Below, piece by piece: positions 17,351 to 25,466 of a DNA stretch of 64,000 nt (the stretch's first letter is position 1; each line of letters opens with the position of its first letter). The DNA lies in assembly GCF_009857745.1 (NCBI RefSeq), contig NZ_WWEN01000006.1, forward strand, positions 1 to 64,000. The letters are read 5' to 3'. Under the pieces are notes generated by a model that worked only from the letters and a program-made list of their open reading frames with translations, was not told the origin of the DNA and made no database searches. A program made the translations under genes and the position numbers. Source of the stretch: Thalassovita mangrovi (GTDB lineage Bacteria; Pseudomonadota; Alphaproteobacteria; Rhodobacterales; Rhodobacteraceae).

Positions 17351-18148
17351 ATGGACTGGCTTGGACTGAAAGACAAGGTTGTCGTCGTCACCGGCGGTTC
17401 GGGCGGGATCGGCCGGGCCTGCCTTGCGGCCTTTCACGGCGCGGGCGCGCGGGTGGTGTCGCTGGATTACGCCGCGAAGAATGCCGAGGCCGCGGCGGCG
17501 GCGATCGACCCCGGCGGCGCGCGGGCGATGGGATTGGGCTGCGATGTCAGCAGCGAAAGCAGCGTCGCACTTGCGGCGCAAGCAGTGGCGGACACGTGGG
17601 GCGGCGCCGACATCCTGGTGAACAATGCGGGCATCCTGCGCCCCGGCCCGCTTGCCGACCTGCCGCTTGCGGACTGGGACAGGATGCTGCAGGTCAATCT
17701 CAGCGGGTGTCTGCTGACGGCGCAGGCCTTCGGCAGGCAGATTGCCGCGAAAGGGACCGGCAGCCTGGTGCATGTCGCCTCGATCTCGGCCAGCCAGCCG
17801 CAGCCGTTTTCGGGCGCCTACAGCCCCGGCAAGGCGGGGCTGACGATGCTTTCGCGGCAGCTTGCCTATGAATGGGGACCGAAGGGAATTCGCTCGAATG
17901 TCGTAAGCCCGGGCCTTGTGCTGACGCCGCTATCGGAAGCGTTCTATGCCGACGAAACGGTCAAGGCGGCGCGCGAAGCGCTGGTCCCCATGGGCCGGAT
18001 TGGCCACGCGGAAGACATGGCCGACGCCGCGCTTTTCCTGGCCAGCCCCCGCGCCGGTTATGTCAACGGGCAGGAAATCGTGGTGGATGGCGGGTTGTCG
18101 CAGACGCTGATGGGATCGGTGCCCAGACCCGGCTACCAGGCGCGATAG
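17351..18148 (+). CDS. SDR-family oxidoreductase
   Basis: A 265-residue SDR with TGGSGGIGRACL near residue 15, NNAG near residue 91, and Ser-Tyr-Lys in HVASISASQPQPFSGAYSPGKAG. It ends SQTLMGSVPRPGYQAR. It lies 9 bases after the KstD-like flavoprotein, so the two form a unit. An alcohol-to-ketone step that feeds the flavoprotein is a sensible reading but is inference. Confidence 0.85.
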   Translation: MDWLGLKDKVVVVTGGSGGIGRACLAAFHGAGARVVSLDYAAKNAEAAAAAIDPGGARAMGLGCDVSSESSVALAAQAVADTWGGADILVNNAGILRPGPLADLPLADWDRMLQVNLSGCLLTAQAFGRQIAAKGTGSLVHVASISASQPQPFSGAYSPGKAGLTMLSRQLAYEWGPKGIRSNVVSPGLVLTPLSEAFYADETVKAAREALVPMGRIGHAEDMADAALFLASPRAGYVNGQEIVVDGGLSQTLMGSVPRPGYQAR

Positions 18149-18204
18149 CCCCGGCAATCCCCAGGCCGGAGAGACCAGCGCTCACCGACGGCCAACTAAA
18201 TGCG

Positions 18205-18233
18205 TTGCGCATCATGGGTGTGGCCGACATAGT
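18205..18233 (+). promoter_or_regulatory. Candidate promoter of the nitrile hydratase operon
   Basis: TTGCGC (18205-18210) and CATAGT (18228-18233) are separated by 17 bp, 62 bases upstream of the alpha-subunit ATG. The match is moderate. Confidence 0.35.
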
Positions 18234-18295
18234 GAACGCAAAGGGGGCGCGCCGCGCGCGTCCCCCGCAGCGGCGCCCTGGGGAGGATCAGACAG

Positions 18296-18907
18296 ATGCA
18301 CGACCATCCGCACCATGACAACGAACTGGACGAGATGACCGCCCGGGCGCGTGCGCTTGAAACGATCCTTGTCGAAAAGGGGCTGATCGATCCCGCCGCC
18401 GTCGATACCATCATCGACACCTACGAACACAAGGTCGGGCCGCGCAACGGCGCCGCCGTCGTCGCCCGAGCCTGGAGCGAACCCGATTTCGCCGACTGGC
18501 TGCGGCGGGACGCGACCGAAGCCATTGCCTCGATGGGTTTCGTCGGGCGGCAGGGCGAACACATGCAGGCCCTGTTCAACACGCCCGAGGACCACAACCT
18601 CGTCGTCTGCACCCTGTGTTCGTGCTATCCGTGGCCGGTGCTGGGCCTGCCGCCCACCTGGTACAAGGCGCCCGCCTACCGGTCGCGCGCCGTGCGCGAC
18701 CCGCGCGCGGTTCTCGCGGAATTCGGGGTGGACCTGCCCGAAACCACCCGCATCAACGTCTGGGATTCCACCGCTGAAATCCGCTACCTCGTCATTCCCG
18801 AACGCCCCGAGGGGACCGAGGGGATGGATGCGGCTGCGCTGGCGGACCTGGTGACCCGCGACAGCATGATCGGTTGTGGCCAGCCACACCGCCCCGCAAC
18901 GTCATGA
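18296..18907 (+). CDS. nthA: Nitrile hydratase subunit alpha, cobalt type
   Basis: A 203-residue alpha subunit. The metal-binding motif [17 protein letters not shown] lies near residue 103. Thr in CTLCSC, rather than Ser in CSLCSC, is the mark of cobalt-type enzymes. The downstream [13 protein letters not shown] and the segment [17 protein letters not shown] are typical. The enzyme hydrates nitriles to amides in the cytoplasm. GGGGAGG lies upstream of the ATG. The stop overlaps the beta-subunit start (ATGA). No amidase gene or cobalt transporter is present in the window. Confidence 0.93.
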   Translation: MHDHPHHDNELDEMTARARALETILVEKGLIDPAAVDTIIDTYEHKVGPRNGAAVVARAWSEPDFADWLRRDATEAIASMGFVGRQGEHMQALFNTPEDHNLVVCTLCSCYPWPVLGLPPTWYKAPAYRSRAVRDPRAVLAEFGVDLPETTRINVWDSTAEIRYLVIPERPEGTEGMDAAALADLVTRDSMIGCGQPHRPATS

Positions 18908-19560
18908 ACGGCCCGCAGGATATCGGCGGGCGGCACGGCTTCGGCGCGGTGCAGCCCGAGGACGAGACCACCCGGTTCCACGCGGACTGGGAAAAGCGGG
19001 TTCTCGGGGTCACCCTTGCCTCCGCCTCGCTGGGCTATTGGAATATCGACGCTTCCCGCCATGCGCGCGAAAGCCTGCCCCCGGCGGTCTATTACAATGC
19101 CAGCTATTACGAAATCTGGCTGCGCGCGCTGGAAAACCTGCTGGAAGCGGCGGGCGAAATCAGCCGCGACGAGCTGAGCGAGGGACATGCGCAACGCCCG
19201 GGCCGGCGCGCCGACCGCCGCCTGCCCGCAGGGTCCGTCGCGGGCGTTCTGGCCAAGGGCGGCCCCGCCGACCGGCCCGGGCCCGATCCGGTCTTCGCCG
19301 TCGGCGATCGTGTCCGCACCCGCAACCATCAACCCGCCGGTCATACCCGCCTGCCCGGATATGCGCGCAGCCATTGCGGCATCGTCACCGCGATCCATGG
19401 CTGCCATGTCTATCCCGACAGCAACGGGCATTTCGAGGGCGAAGATCCCCGCCCGCTCTACACCGTGCGGTTCGACGCCGTGGAACTGTACGGCGCAGAC
19501 GCCGACCCGACGCTCACCGTCAGCATCGAAGCCTGGGAGCCCTATCTTGAACGCGCCTGA
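18904..19560 (+). CDS. nthB: Nitrile hydratase subunit beta
   Basis: The protein has 218 residues and begins [21 protein letters not shown], the nearly invariant NHase beta N-terminus. The C-terminal SH3-like barrel contains [26 protein letters not shown], followed by [14 protein letters not shown], the usual beta-subunit core. The start overlaps nthA by 4 bp and the end overlaps the accessory gene by 14 bp, so the three products are probably made in balanced amounts. Confidence 0.93.
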   Translation: MNGPQDIGGRHGFGAVQPEDETTRFHADWEKRVLGVTLASASLGYWNIDASRHARESLPPAVYYNASYYEIWLRALENLLEAAGEISRDELSEGHAQRPGRRADRRLPAGSVAGVLAKGGPADRPGPDPVFAVGDRVRTRNHQPAGHTRLPGYARSHCGIVTAIHGCHVYPDSNGHFEGEDPRPLYTVRFDAVELYGADADPTLTVSIEAWEPYLERA

Positions 19561-19846
19561 CGCCCCTTTCGAAGAACCCTGGCAAGCACAGCTTTTCGCC
19601 TTCACCGTCGCGCTGAACGAGGCGGGGCATTTCACCTGGTCGGAATGGACCGCCGTGTTCGGCCCCCGGGTTCAGGGGGCGGAGGCGGATGTCTATTGGA
19701 ACATCTGGTTCGAGGCGCTGGTCGAGATGCTGGAAACCGCCGGCATCGCCAGAGCAGACGAGGTGCAGGCCCTGACCGAGCGCTGGCAGGCCGCCGCGCG
19801 CGCCACGCCGCACGGGATGCCGATCCTGCTGTCAGCCGCGCCCTGA
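19547..19846 (+). CDS. Nitrile hydratase accessory protein (small activator)
   Basis: I place the start at TTG 19547, inside the last codons of nthB, because GGGAG lies 7 bases upstream and the product (99 residues, [19 protein letters not shown]...) then matches the length of the family. It contains FTWSEWTAVFGPRV and DVYWNIWFEALVEMLE, typical of the NHase accessory family that helps insert cobalt. The reading frame is open further upstream but only as a shadow of nthB. The 3' end overlaps the converging racemase-like gene by 15 bp. Confidence 0.82.
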   Translation: MNAPDAPFEEPWQAQLFAFTVALNEAGHFTWSEWTAVFGPRVQGAEADVYWNIWFEALVEMLETAGIARADEVQALTERWQAAARATPHGMPILLSAAP

Positions 19847-20590
19847 TCCCTGCAACAGCCGGTAGCCGCCGCTGAGGGCCCCGCCCGCCCCCGCGAGCGT
19901 TGCCATGTGCCAGGCCAGCGCCAGGTTGCTGCTGATCACCGGCAGGCCCAGTTCGTCCTCAAGCCCCTCGATGATGCCCAGCGTGCGCAGGTTGGTGCAG
20001 GACAGGAACACCGCGTCGATCCCACCCCCGTCAGCGACCGCGCGGGCGGCGGCAGCGATGGACAGCGGGTCGATGCGGGCGACGTTTGCCTCGACCTCTT
20101 CGCCAAAGCTGATCGCCCGGGGCACCTCGACCCCCGCCGCCTCGAACGCCTTTCGCATATCCGCCGCGATTGTCGCCGAATAGGGCGACACCAGCCCGAT
20201 GCGGCGCGCGCCGACATGGCGCAGCGCCGCCTGCGTGGCGGTGAGCGGATTGCAGACCCGTTCGGTTCGGCAGCCCTGGCGGACCAGCCCCTCCACCCTG
20301 TCCACCCCGATCAGCGTGGTGCCCGAGGTGCAGGCGTAACCCACCGCGCCGAACCGGGCGGCGGGCGGCAGCAGCGCCGCCGCATCCGGCAGGTCGTGTT
20401 CCATCCGCGCGATGGTGTCCGGCGTAAGGTCTGCCCCCGACGGGATGCGGGTTACGTAGAGCGCCACCTCCTGCCCCGGCAGCAACCGGCGGAAATCCTG
20501 CTCTATCGTTTCGTCCACCTGCAGCACGATCAGGCCCAGCGTGGCGGCACGGCCCTCGGCCTCGCTCAGGTCATAGGGGAAATCCGTCAT
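19832..20590 (-). CDS. Maleate isomerase / Asp-Glu racemase-superfamily protein
   Basis: A 252-residue protein with two candidate catalytic cysteines, in GYACTSGTTLIG near residue 87 and in DAVFLSCTNLRTLG near residue 197. This is the arrangement of maleate cis-trans isomerases, arylmalonate decarboxylases and related racemases. The start overlaps the M24 gene stop by 4 bp (ATGA), so the two are coupled. It may isomerise or racemise a dicarboxylic or amino acid product of its partner; substrate not deducible. Confidence 0.82.
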   Translation of the reverse strand: MTDFPYDLSEAEGRAATLGLIVLQVDETIEQDFRRLLPGQEVALYVTRIPSGADLTPDTIARMEHDLPDAAALLPPAARFGAVGYACTSGTTLIGVDRVEGLVRQGCRTERVCNPLTATQAALRHVGARRIGLVSPYSATIAADMRKAFEAAGVEVPRAISFGEEVEANVARIDPLSIAAAARAVADGGGIDAVFLSCTNLRTLGIIEGLEDELGLPVISSNLALAWHMATLAGAGGALSGGYRLLQGSGRG

Positions 20591-21753
20591 AGCGCGATCA
20601 CCGGCAGCTCGGCGGGGGCGCGACGCGACAGCAATTCGGGGCCGTCCGCGCGCAGCACGATGTTTTCCTCATGCACCATGATCCGCCCCGGCGCCAGAAC
20701 CACCGCCGGTTCCAGCGTCAACACCATGCCCTCGCGCAGCACGCTCAGATCCTTGGTCGTAAAGGACGGCCATTCGGTCAGCGTCACGCCTAGCCCGTGG
20801 CCCAATCGCCCGCCGCCCGGGATCGCGCCCTGCCCCGCGATGGCGGTGGACAGGATGCGATGGGCGTCGCAGGCCCGCATTCCGGGGCGCAGCTGCGCCA
20901 GCGCCGCCTCGGTCGCGTGGTGCAGCACCGCATGGCCGTGGCGGGCGTCGTCGCTGGGCGTGCCGATGGCGAAATTGCGGTCGAAATCGCAGAAATAGCC
21001 ATCCTTCACCGCACCGGTATCCAGCATCAGGATATCGCCTTCGCGCAGCGCCACCGGGGCGGCGGGAGAAATCACGTCGCCATAGCCGCCCTGCCCGGCC
21101 CCGCCTGCGGTATAGCTGACCCAATCGGCCCCTTCCGCCAGCAGCGCCATCTGGAATTGCCGGAACACCCGGTCCAGCGCCGGGCCCTCGCGCACGATAT
21201 CCGGCACCTTGTCGAAGGCCGCGTCGGCAATGGCGCAGATGGTGCGAATGCGGTCGATCTCGGCCTCGGACTTGACCTCGCGCACCCTGTGCACGACCTC
21301 GGTGGCATCGATAAACCGGCGCGGCGCGATCCGCCCTGTGACGCGGGCGTAATCGCCCAGCGGCATCCGCAGGCTGGTTTCCAACCCCATCGGCACGCCG
21401 ATGCAGCCGGTTCCCGGCACCGTTTCGCACAGAACCTCGCTCAGCAGCCCGACCCCGTCGTCGATCGGATCGGGCGCGTCCCAGGTGCGGATATCGCTGA
21501 TCCAGCTGCGCGCCATCAGGTCCTGACCGATGGACGGGATCACCGCGATGGGATCGCCATGGGCGGGCACCACCACGAACCAGGGCCGCGCCGGGCTTTC
21601 CCAGAACCGGGTCAGGAAACCGGTGGCATAGAAGATATCGGCCTGGGCGGTCAGCAGCAAAGCATCGCAGCCGTGCAGCGCCATTTCGGATTGCAACGCC
21701 GCGATGCGCCGGGCGTATTCGCCGGCGGGGAAGGCAAGCGAGCGTTCAGCCAT
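20587..21753 (-). CDS. M24-family metallopeptidase-like hydrolase (Xaa-Pro/ectoine-hydrolase type)
   Basis: A 388-residue pita-bread-fold protein. The N-terminal creatinase-like domain has ALLLTAQADIFYATGFLTRFWES near residue 30. The C-terminal M24 domain has ILMLDTGAVKDGYFCDFDRNFAIG (two metal-binding Asp), GGGRLGHGLGVTLTEWPSF (His), and MVLTLEPAVVL and MVHEENIVL (Glu). Start ATG 21753 has an upstream GAGGGG. The frame stays open far upstream, but that part is antisense to the aminotransferase gene. The pair with the racemase-like enzyme recalls ectoine-type amide hydrolases; peptidase or amidohydrolase activity cannot be told apart here. Confidence 0.82.
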   Translation of the reverse strand: MAERSLAFPAGEYARRIAALQSEMALHGCDALLLTAQADIFYATGFLTRFWESPARPWFVVVPAHGDPIAVIPSIGQDLMARSWISDIRTWDAPDPIDDGVGLLSEVLCETVPGTGCIGVPMGLETSLRMPLGDYARVTGRIAPRRFIDATEVVHRVREVKSEAEIDRIRTICAIADAAFDKVPDIVREGPALDRVFRQFQMALLAEGADWVSYTAGGAGQGGYGDVISPAAPVALREGDILMLDTGAVKDGYFCDFDRNFAIGTPSDDARHGHAVLHHATEAALAQLRPGMRACDAHRILSTAIAGQGAIPGGGRLGHGLGVTLTEWPSFTTKDLSVLREGMVLTLEPAVVLAPGRIMVHEENIVLRADGPELLSRRAPAELPVIAL

Positions 21754-22029
21754 CTTCCGGCCCCTCGCTGAGGATCGCCGGCATACCCGCGCCGTTCCCC
21801 GGTCCCGGATTTGGATTGTCGTACCCGATTGGCATCGCATCCCCCCGTTTGCCGCCGTTTCCCCAAGCAAAGACCACAAGCCCCCCGCAAAGCAAGCCCT
21901 GTCACCCAAGGCGCCGTCGCCGGTCCCTGCCCGGTCCCGGCTCCGCCCGATCACCGCGCATCTTGCACCCTGCGCGGCGATTGCCGAAAGTGGCGCCGAA
22001 CAAAGCCCTGCAACCGAACCGAGGCCCAG

Positions 22030-22971
22030 ATGACCCAAGACAGCCATTCCACCCACGACGCCGAAGCCGATCCGCGCAACGACGACATCAAGATCTATGT
22101 CAACGGCGATATCGTGCCCAAGGACCAGGCGGTGGTGTCGGTCTACGATTCCGGCTTCATGCTGGGCGACGGGATGTGGGAAGGCATGCGGCTTTACGAC
22201 GGGGAATGGGCGTTTTTCGACGATCACATGGATCGGCTGTTCAATTCCTGCAAGGCGGTGTCGCTGGACATCGGGCTGGGGCGCGAAGACATCCGCGACC
22301 TCCTCGACCGCACGGCGGCGGCGAACGGCATGGTCACCGATGCCCATTGCCGGCTGATGATCACCCGCGGGCGCAAGGCGAAACCGTTCCAGCACCCCGC
22401 CCTGTCGAAATGGGGGCCGACCGTGGTCGCCATCGTGGAACATTCCAAACCCGCGACCAGCCTGCAGGATCGCGGTATTCGCCTTGCCACCGTGCCGCAG
22501 GTGCGCGGTCTGCCCAATAGCCAGGACCCGAAATTCAACAGCCATTCGAAACTGAACTGCGTCATCGCCTGCCTGCAGGCGGAACAGGCGGGGGCCGACG
22601 AGGGGCTGATGCTGGACCCGCATGGCTTCGTGAACACCACCAATGCCTGCAACTTCTTCATCGTGCGCGGCGGTGAGGTTTGGACCTCGACCGGGGATTA
22701 CTGCATGAACGGGGTGACACGGCAGAAGGTGATCGACCTGTGCCGCGCCAACGGCATCCCGGTCCATGAGAAGAACTATTCGCTTTACGAGGCCTATGGC
22801 GCCGACGAGGCGTTCCTGACCGGCACCTTCGGGGCGCAGACCCCGGTGGCCGAGATCGACGGCAAACCGATCGGCAGCGGCGGCGCGGGGCCGATGACCC
22901 AGCGGCTCCGGGCGCTGTACAAGGACCTGGTGGCGCAGAACGTGATCGAACAGCACACCGCGCGGGGCTGA
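22030..22971 (+). CDS. Class IV aminotransferase (D-amino acid / branched-chain type)
   Basis: A 313-residue fold-type IV PLP enzyme. Typical motifs are VYDSGFMLGDGMWEGMRLYDG near residue 38, the PLP lysine Lys174 in SHSKLNCVIACLQAEQAGADEG, and GVTRQKVIDLC near the C-terminal domain. Where the family usually has Glu (GFVTEG, contacting the PLP ring nitrogen) this protein has Thr203 in GFVNTTNACNFF. The start at 22030 is chosen from the first plausible Met before the conserved domain; upstream in-frame sequence is low-quality. It is divergent from the M24 gene. The acceptor/donor pair is unknown. Confidence 0.8.
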   Translation: MTQDSHSTHDAEADPRNDDIKIYVNGDIVPKDQAVVSVYDSGFMLGDGMWEGMRLYDGEWAFFDDHMDRLFNSCKAVSLDIGLGREDIRDLLDRTAAANGMVTDAHCRLMITRGRKAKPFQHPALSKWGPTVVAIVEHSKPATSLQDRGIRLATVPQVRGLPNSQDPKFNSHSKLNCVIACLQAEQAGADEGLMLDPHGFVNTTNACNFFIVRGGEVWTSTGDYCMNGVTRQKVIDLCRANGIPVHEKNYSLYEAYGADEAFLTGTFGAQTPVAEIDGKPIGSGGAGPMTQRLRALYKDLVAQNVIEQHTARG

Positions 22972-22994
22972 GCCCCCCCCCGCGCCGGCCTGCG

Positions 22995-24968
22995 TCAGGC
23001 CAGCAGGTCGTAGACCTGTTCCCCGTTCAGGTAGATATTGATTTCCTCCTGTGCGGCCCCGTCCACCAGGGCCCACAGGATATGCCCGGTGGGCCGGTAA
23101 ATCACGAAGGCCTCTTCGACACCGGCTACGCCCGCGCCCGGCGTTTCGACGAAGTTGACCTGGAACTGGCTGGGCAGAGTGCCCTGCAACCCGAATTGCA
23201 GCAGGTCGCCATCGGCCGCGCTGTAATCCTGCACCCAGTCGCCCGCGTGACCATCCAGATCGCGGCCGTCGACGAAGAACGTGTCGGCCCCCGCCCCGCC
23301 GTTCAGACGGTCGCGCCCGAAACCGCCATTGACGAAATCGTCGCCGTCGCCGCCGAACAGCACATCGCCCCAGGCCTGAGCGGTCAGCAGGTCGTTGCCG
23401 CTGCCGCCGATCACCGTGTCGGCGCCATAGCTGCCGTTGAGCGTATCGTTGCCGTCGTCGCCGCGCAGCAGGTCGTTGCCATAGCCGCCATCGGCGCTGT
23501 CATCGCCGCCGCCGCCATAGACCACATCGTGCAGATCCGCTTCGCTGTCGCCGCCGCCGAAGGTGTCGTTGCCGTCGCCGCCGATCAGAATGTCGGCCCC
23601 GTCACCGGCGCTCAGCACATCGTCGCCGCCTTCGCCGATCAGCGTGTCGGCCCCGTCGCCACCCAGCAGGGTATCGTTGCCCAGCCCGCCGTCGAGCCAG
23701 TCCGCCCCGGCAAAGGCATAGACGAATTCGTCGTCTTCCGTGCCGGTGAAACTGTCCGCCTCGTCGGTGCCGTGATAATAGGCCTGGGTTTCGAACAGGC
23801 TCATGTAGAACGCGGCGTATTGATAATTGGATCCGTAATGGTCTTCGTAGCTTTCACGCTCCACCAGCAGGAACGCCAAGGAACCGCCATCCAGACCGTC
23901 GGCATCGCTGGTGAAGCCGGAGGAATAAGGCTCGGTGATCTGCACCGCGACGCCGGCTTCCGGCTCATCCCCGGAAACGACACTGCCCCAATAGGTGCGG
24001 TCTATGCCCCAATTTTCGTCCTCATAATAATATTCGCTGATCACAACGATTTCACCGGTCTCGAGCTCCACCAGGTCATGGTTGCGCAGCTCTGCCTCGA
24101 CCCCCGGATCGACCTCGATCAGGTCGCTGCGGGCCGTTCCGTCTGCGCCGTAGAGCTGGAGATAGATCACATCCTCATCGGCCCATGAAACGGCAAATCC
24201 CCCGTCTTGCAGCGCCACCAGTTCGGGAACGAAGCTGCCGGGATTGACCGCCAGATCGATCACGCTGGCCTGCCACTGCGCGTCCAGCAACAACACCTGC
24301 CTGGTGTCGTCCGGCGCGCGCACGGCGACGATCATTCCGCCCTGTGCGAGCGGGGCGTAGCTCAGGATCTCGCTGCCCTCGAATTCCACGGTATCGCCAA
24401 TTTCCGCACCGTTCAGGTCATAGGCCTGGATCGCGAAGGCGCCGGATTCCAGCCGCCACAACACGGCAAGGTTTTCGCCATCCCAGTTCAGCAGGCTCAT
24501 CCTCGTCGCAAAGGGATTTTCAGCAAGAGACGCCTGGACGACCGCCGGAAGCGCGAAGGTAAAGCTGTCACCGGCAGCTGCGCCGTCTGCGTCGAAAATG
24601 CGCCCGTGGAAGGACGACGGCACCCTGTCCCAGCTGTCGTCACCCTCCGATTCCGTCCAAGAGATCAGAAACGATCCGTTTTCCAGGAACGCCAGATCGG
24701 GGGAAGTCGGCCAATCCGCGCTTTCCGGATCGGCCCTGAACAGTACGCTCTCGAGGATTCCGTTTTCGTCCAACACATAGAAATAGATGCGATAATCACT
24801 TTCCGGCGGCGGGGTAAAATAGTCAAAGGCGGGATAAGTATCGAAATAGACAACCGCCCCACCCTCCGGACGCGCGGAAATCTCGGCGACGTAGGTTGTC
24901 GCATTGTCAACGACGGAACTGAGCGTGATGTCCGCCGTGAGCGAAAGTTGCAGGCGTTGGGTAAACAT
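22995..24968 (-). CDS. Calcium-binding RTX-repeat protein (probable secreted protein)
   Basis: About 657 residues from ATG 24968; an in-frame ATG at 25016 would add 16, and neither has a convincing ribosome-binding site. Residues 1-400 or so are acidic beta-rich repeats of the type seen in roseobacterial surface proteins. The C-terminal third carries RTX nonapeptides (GGDGADTLIGEGGDD, GGDGNDTFGGGD, GGSGNDLL, GGAGADTFFVDG), which bind calcium after export. RTX proteins normally leave by type I secretion; no HlyB/D-type exporter is in the window. There is no Sec signal peptide, consistent with a C-terminal signal. Function unknown. Confidence 0.82.
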   Translation of the reverse strand: MFTQRLQLSLTADITLSSVVDNATTYVAEISARPEGGAVVYFDTYPAFDYFTPPPESDYRIYFYVLDENGILESVLFRADPESADWPTSPDLAFLENGSFLISWTESEGDDSWDRVPSSFHGRIFDADGAAAGDSFTFALPAVVQASLAENPFATRMSLLNWDGENLAVLWRLESGAFAIQAYDLNGAEIGDTVEFEGSEILSYAPLAQGGMIVAVRAPDDTRQVLLLDAQWQASVIDLAVNPGSFVPELVALQDGGFAVSWADEDVIYLQLYGADGTARSDLIEVDPGVEAELRNHDLVELETGEIVVISEYYYEDENWGIDRTYWGSVVSGDEPEAGVAVQITEPYSSGFTSDADGLDGGSLAFLLVERESYEDHYGSNYQYAAFYMSLFETQAYYHGTDEADSFTGTEDDEFVYAFAGADWLDGGLGNDTLLGGDGADTLIGEGGDDVLSAGDGADILIGGDGNDTFGGGDSEADLHDVVYGGGGDDSADGGYGNDLLRGDDGNDTLNGSYGADTVIGGSGNDLLTAQAWGDVLFGGDGDDFVNGGFGRDRLNGGAGADTFFVDGRDLDGHAGDWVQDYSAADGDLLQFGLQGTLPSQFQVNFVETPGAGVAGVEEAFVIYRPTGHILWALVDGAAQEEINIYLNGEQVYDLLA

Positions 24969-25097
24969 GTGTCTGTTCCAAATTGGCAGCAAATGATCTT
25001 CAATACCCCAGATCATGCCACAAAATCCGCGCCCGCGACATTCCGGCCCTGCAGCGCCAACCGGACCGAACGGCGCGCCGCGCGGGAACTGACCCGG

Positions 25098-25466
25098 TCA
25101 GCCGCCCCGCGCCATCACCACGAGCCCCGCAACGATCAGCACGATCCCGGCAAGCCGTGACGGGTTGACCGGTTCGTTGAAGACGAAAATGCCCGACAGC
25201 ACGATCATCACGAAGCTCATGGCGACGAAGGGGTAGGCCAGCGACAGGTCGAGCTGGCGCAGGGCAAACAGCCAAAGCACCGCGCCGAACCCATAAAGCG
25301 TCAGCCCCAGCAGCACGAAGGGCGACATCAGCAGGCCCAGCACTTTCGCCAAGATCCCGGTGATGTCGGCAAGCGGCACCCGCATCACCCCGTGTTTGAA
25401 CGCGGTTTGCGCCAGCGCCGAAAGGGTCACGCTGGTGAAGACAAGGGCGAAACTGCTCAGGTTCAT
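25098..25466 (-). CDS. EamA/SMR-type small membrane transporter (half-size)
   Basis: A 122-residue protein with four hydrophobic helices and the motif FALRQLDLSLAYPFVAMSFVMIVLSGIFVFNEP, typical of small EamA/ArnE-ArnF-like transporters. It ends IVLIVAGLVVMARGG. At this size it would work as a dimer. The start overlaps the stop of the HAD-UbiA gene by 4 bp (ATGA), so they are coupled. A role in flipping or exporting the lipid-linked product of its partner is plausible; simple drug efflux is the alternative. Confidence 0.8.
   Translation of the reverse strand: MNLSSFALVFTSVTLSALAQTAFKHGVMRVPLADITGILAKVLGLLMSPFVLLGLTLYGFGAVLWLFALRQLDLSLAYPFVAMSFVMIVLSGIFVFNEPVNPSRLAGIVLIVAGLVVMARGG

Noticed and set aside
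21754-23076. In-frame upstream extension of the M24 gene
   Set aside because: This part is antisense to the class IV aminotransferase gene. The M24 domain and its ribosome-binding site place the start at 21753.
23000-23720. Tandem DNA repeat or CRISPR-like array
   Set aside because: The periodicity is the coding pattern of RTX nonapeptides (27 bp units with degenerate sequence), not identical repeats with unique spacers.
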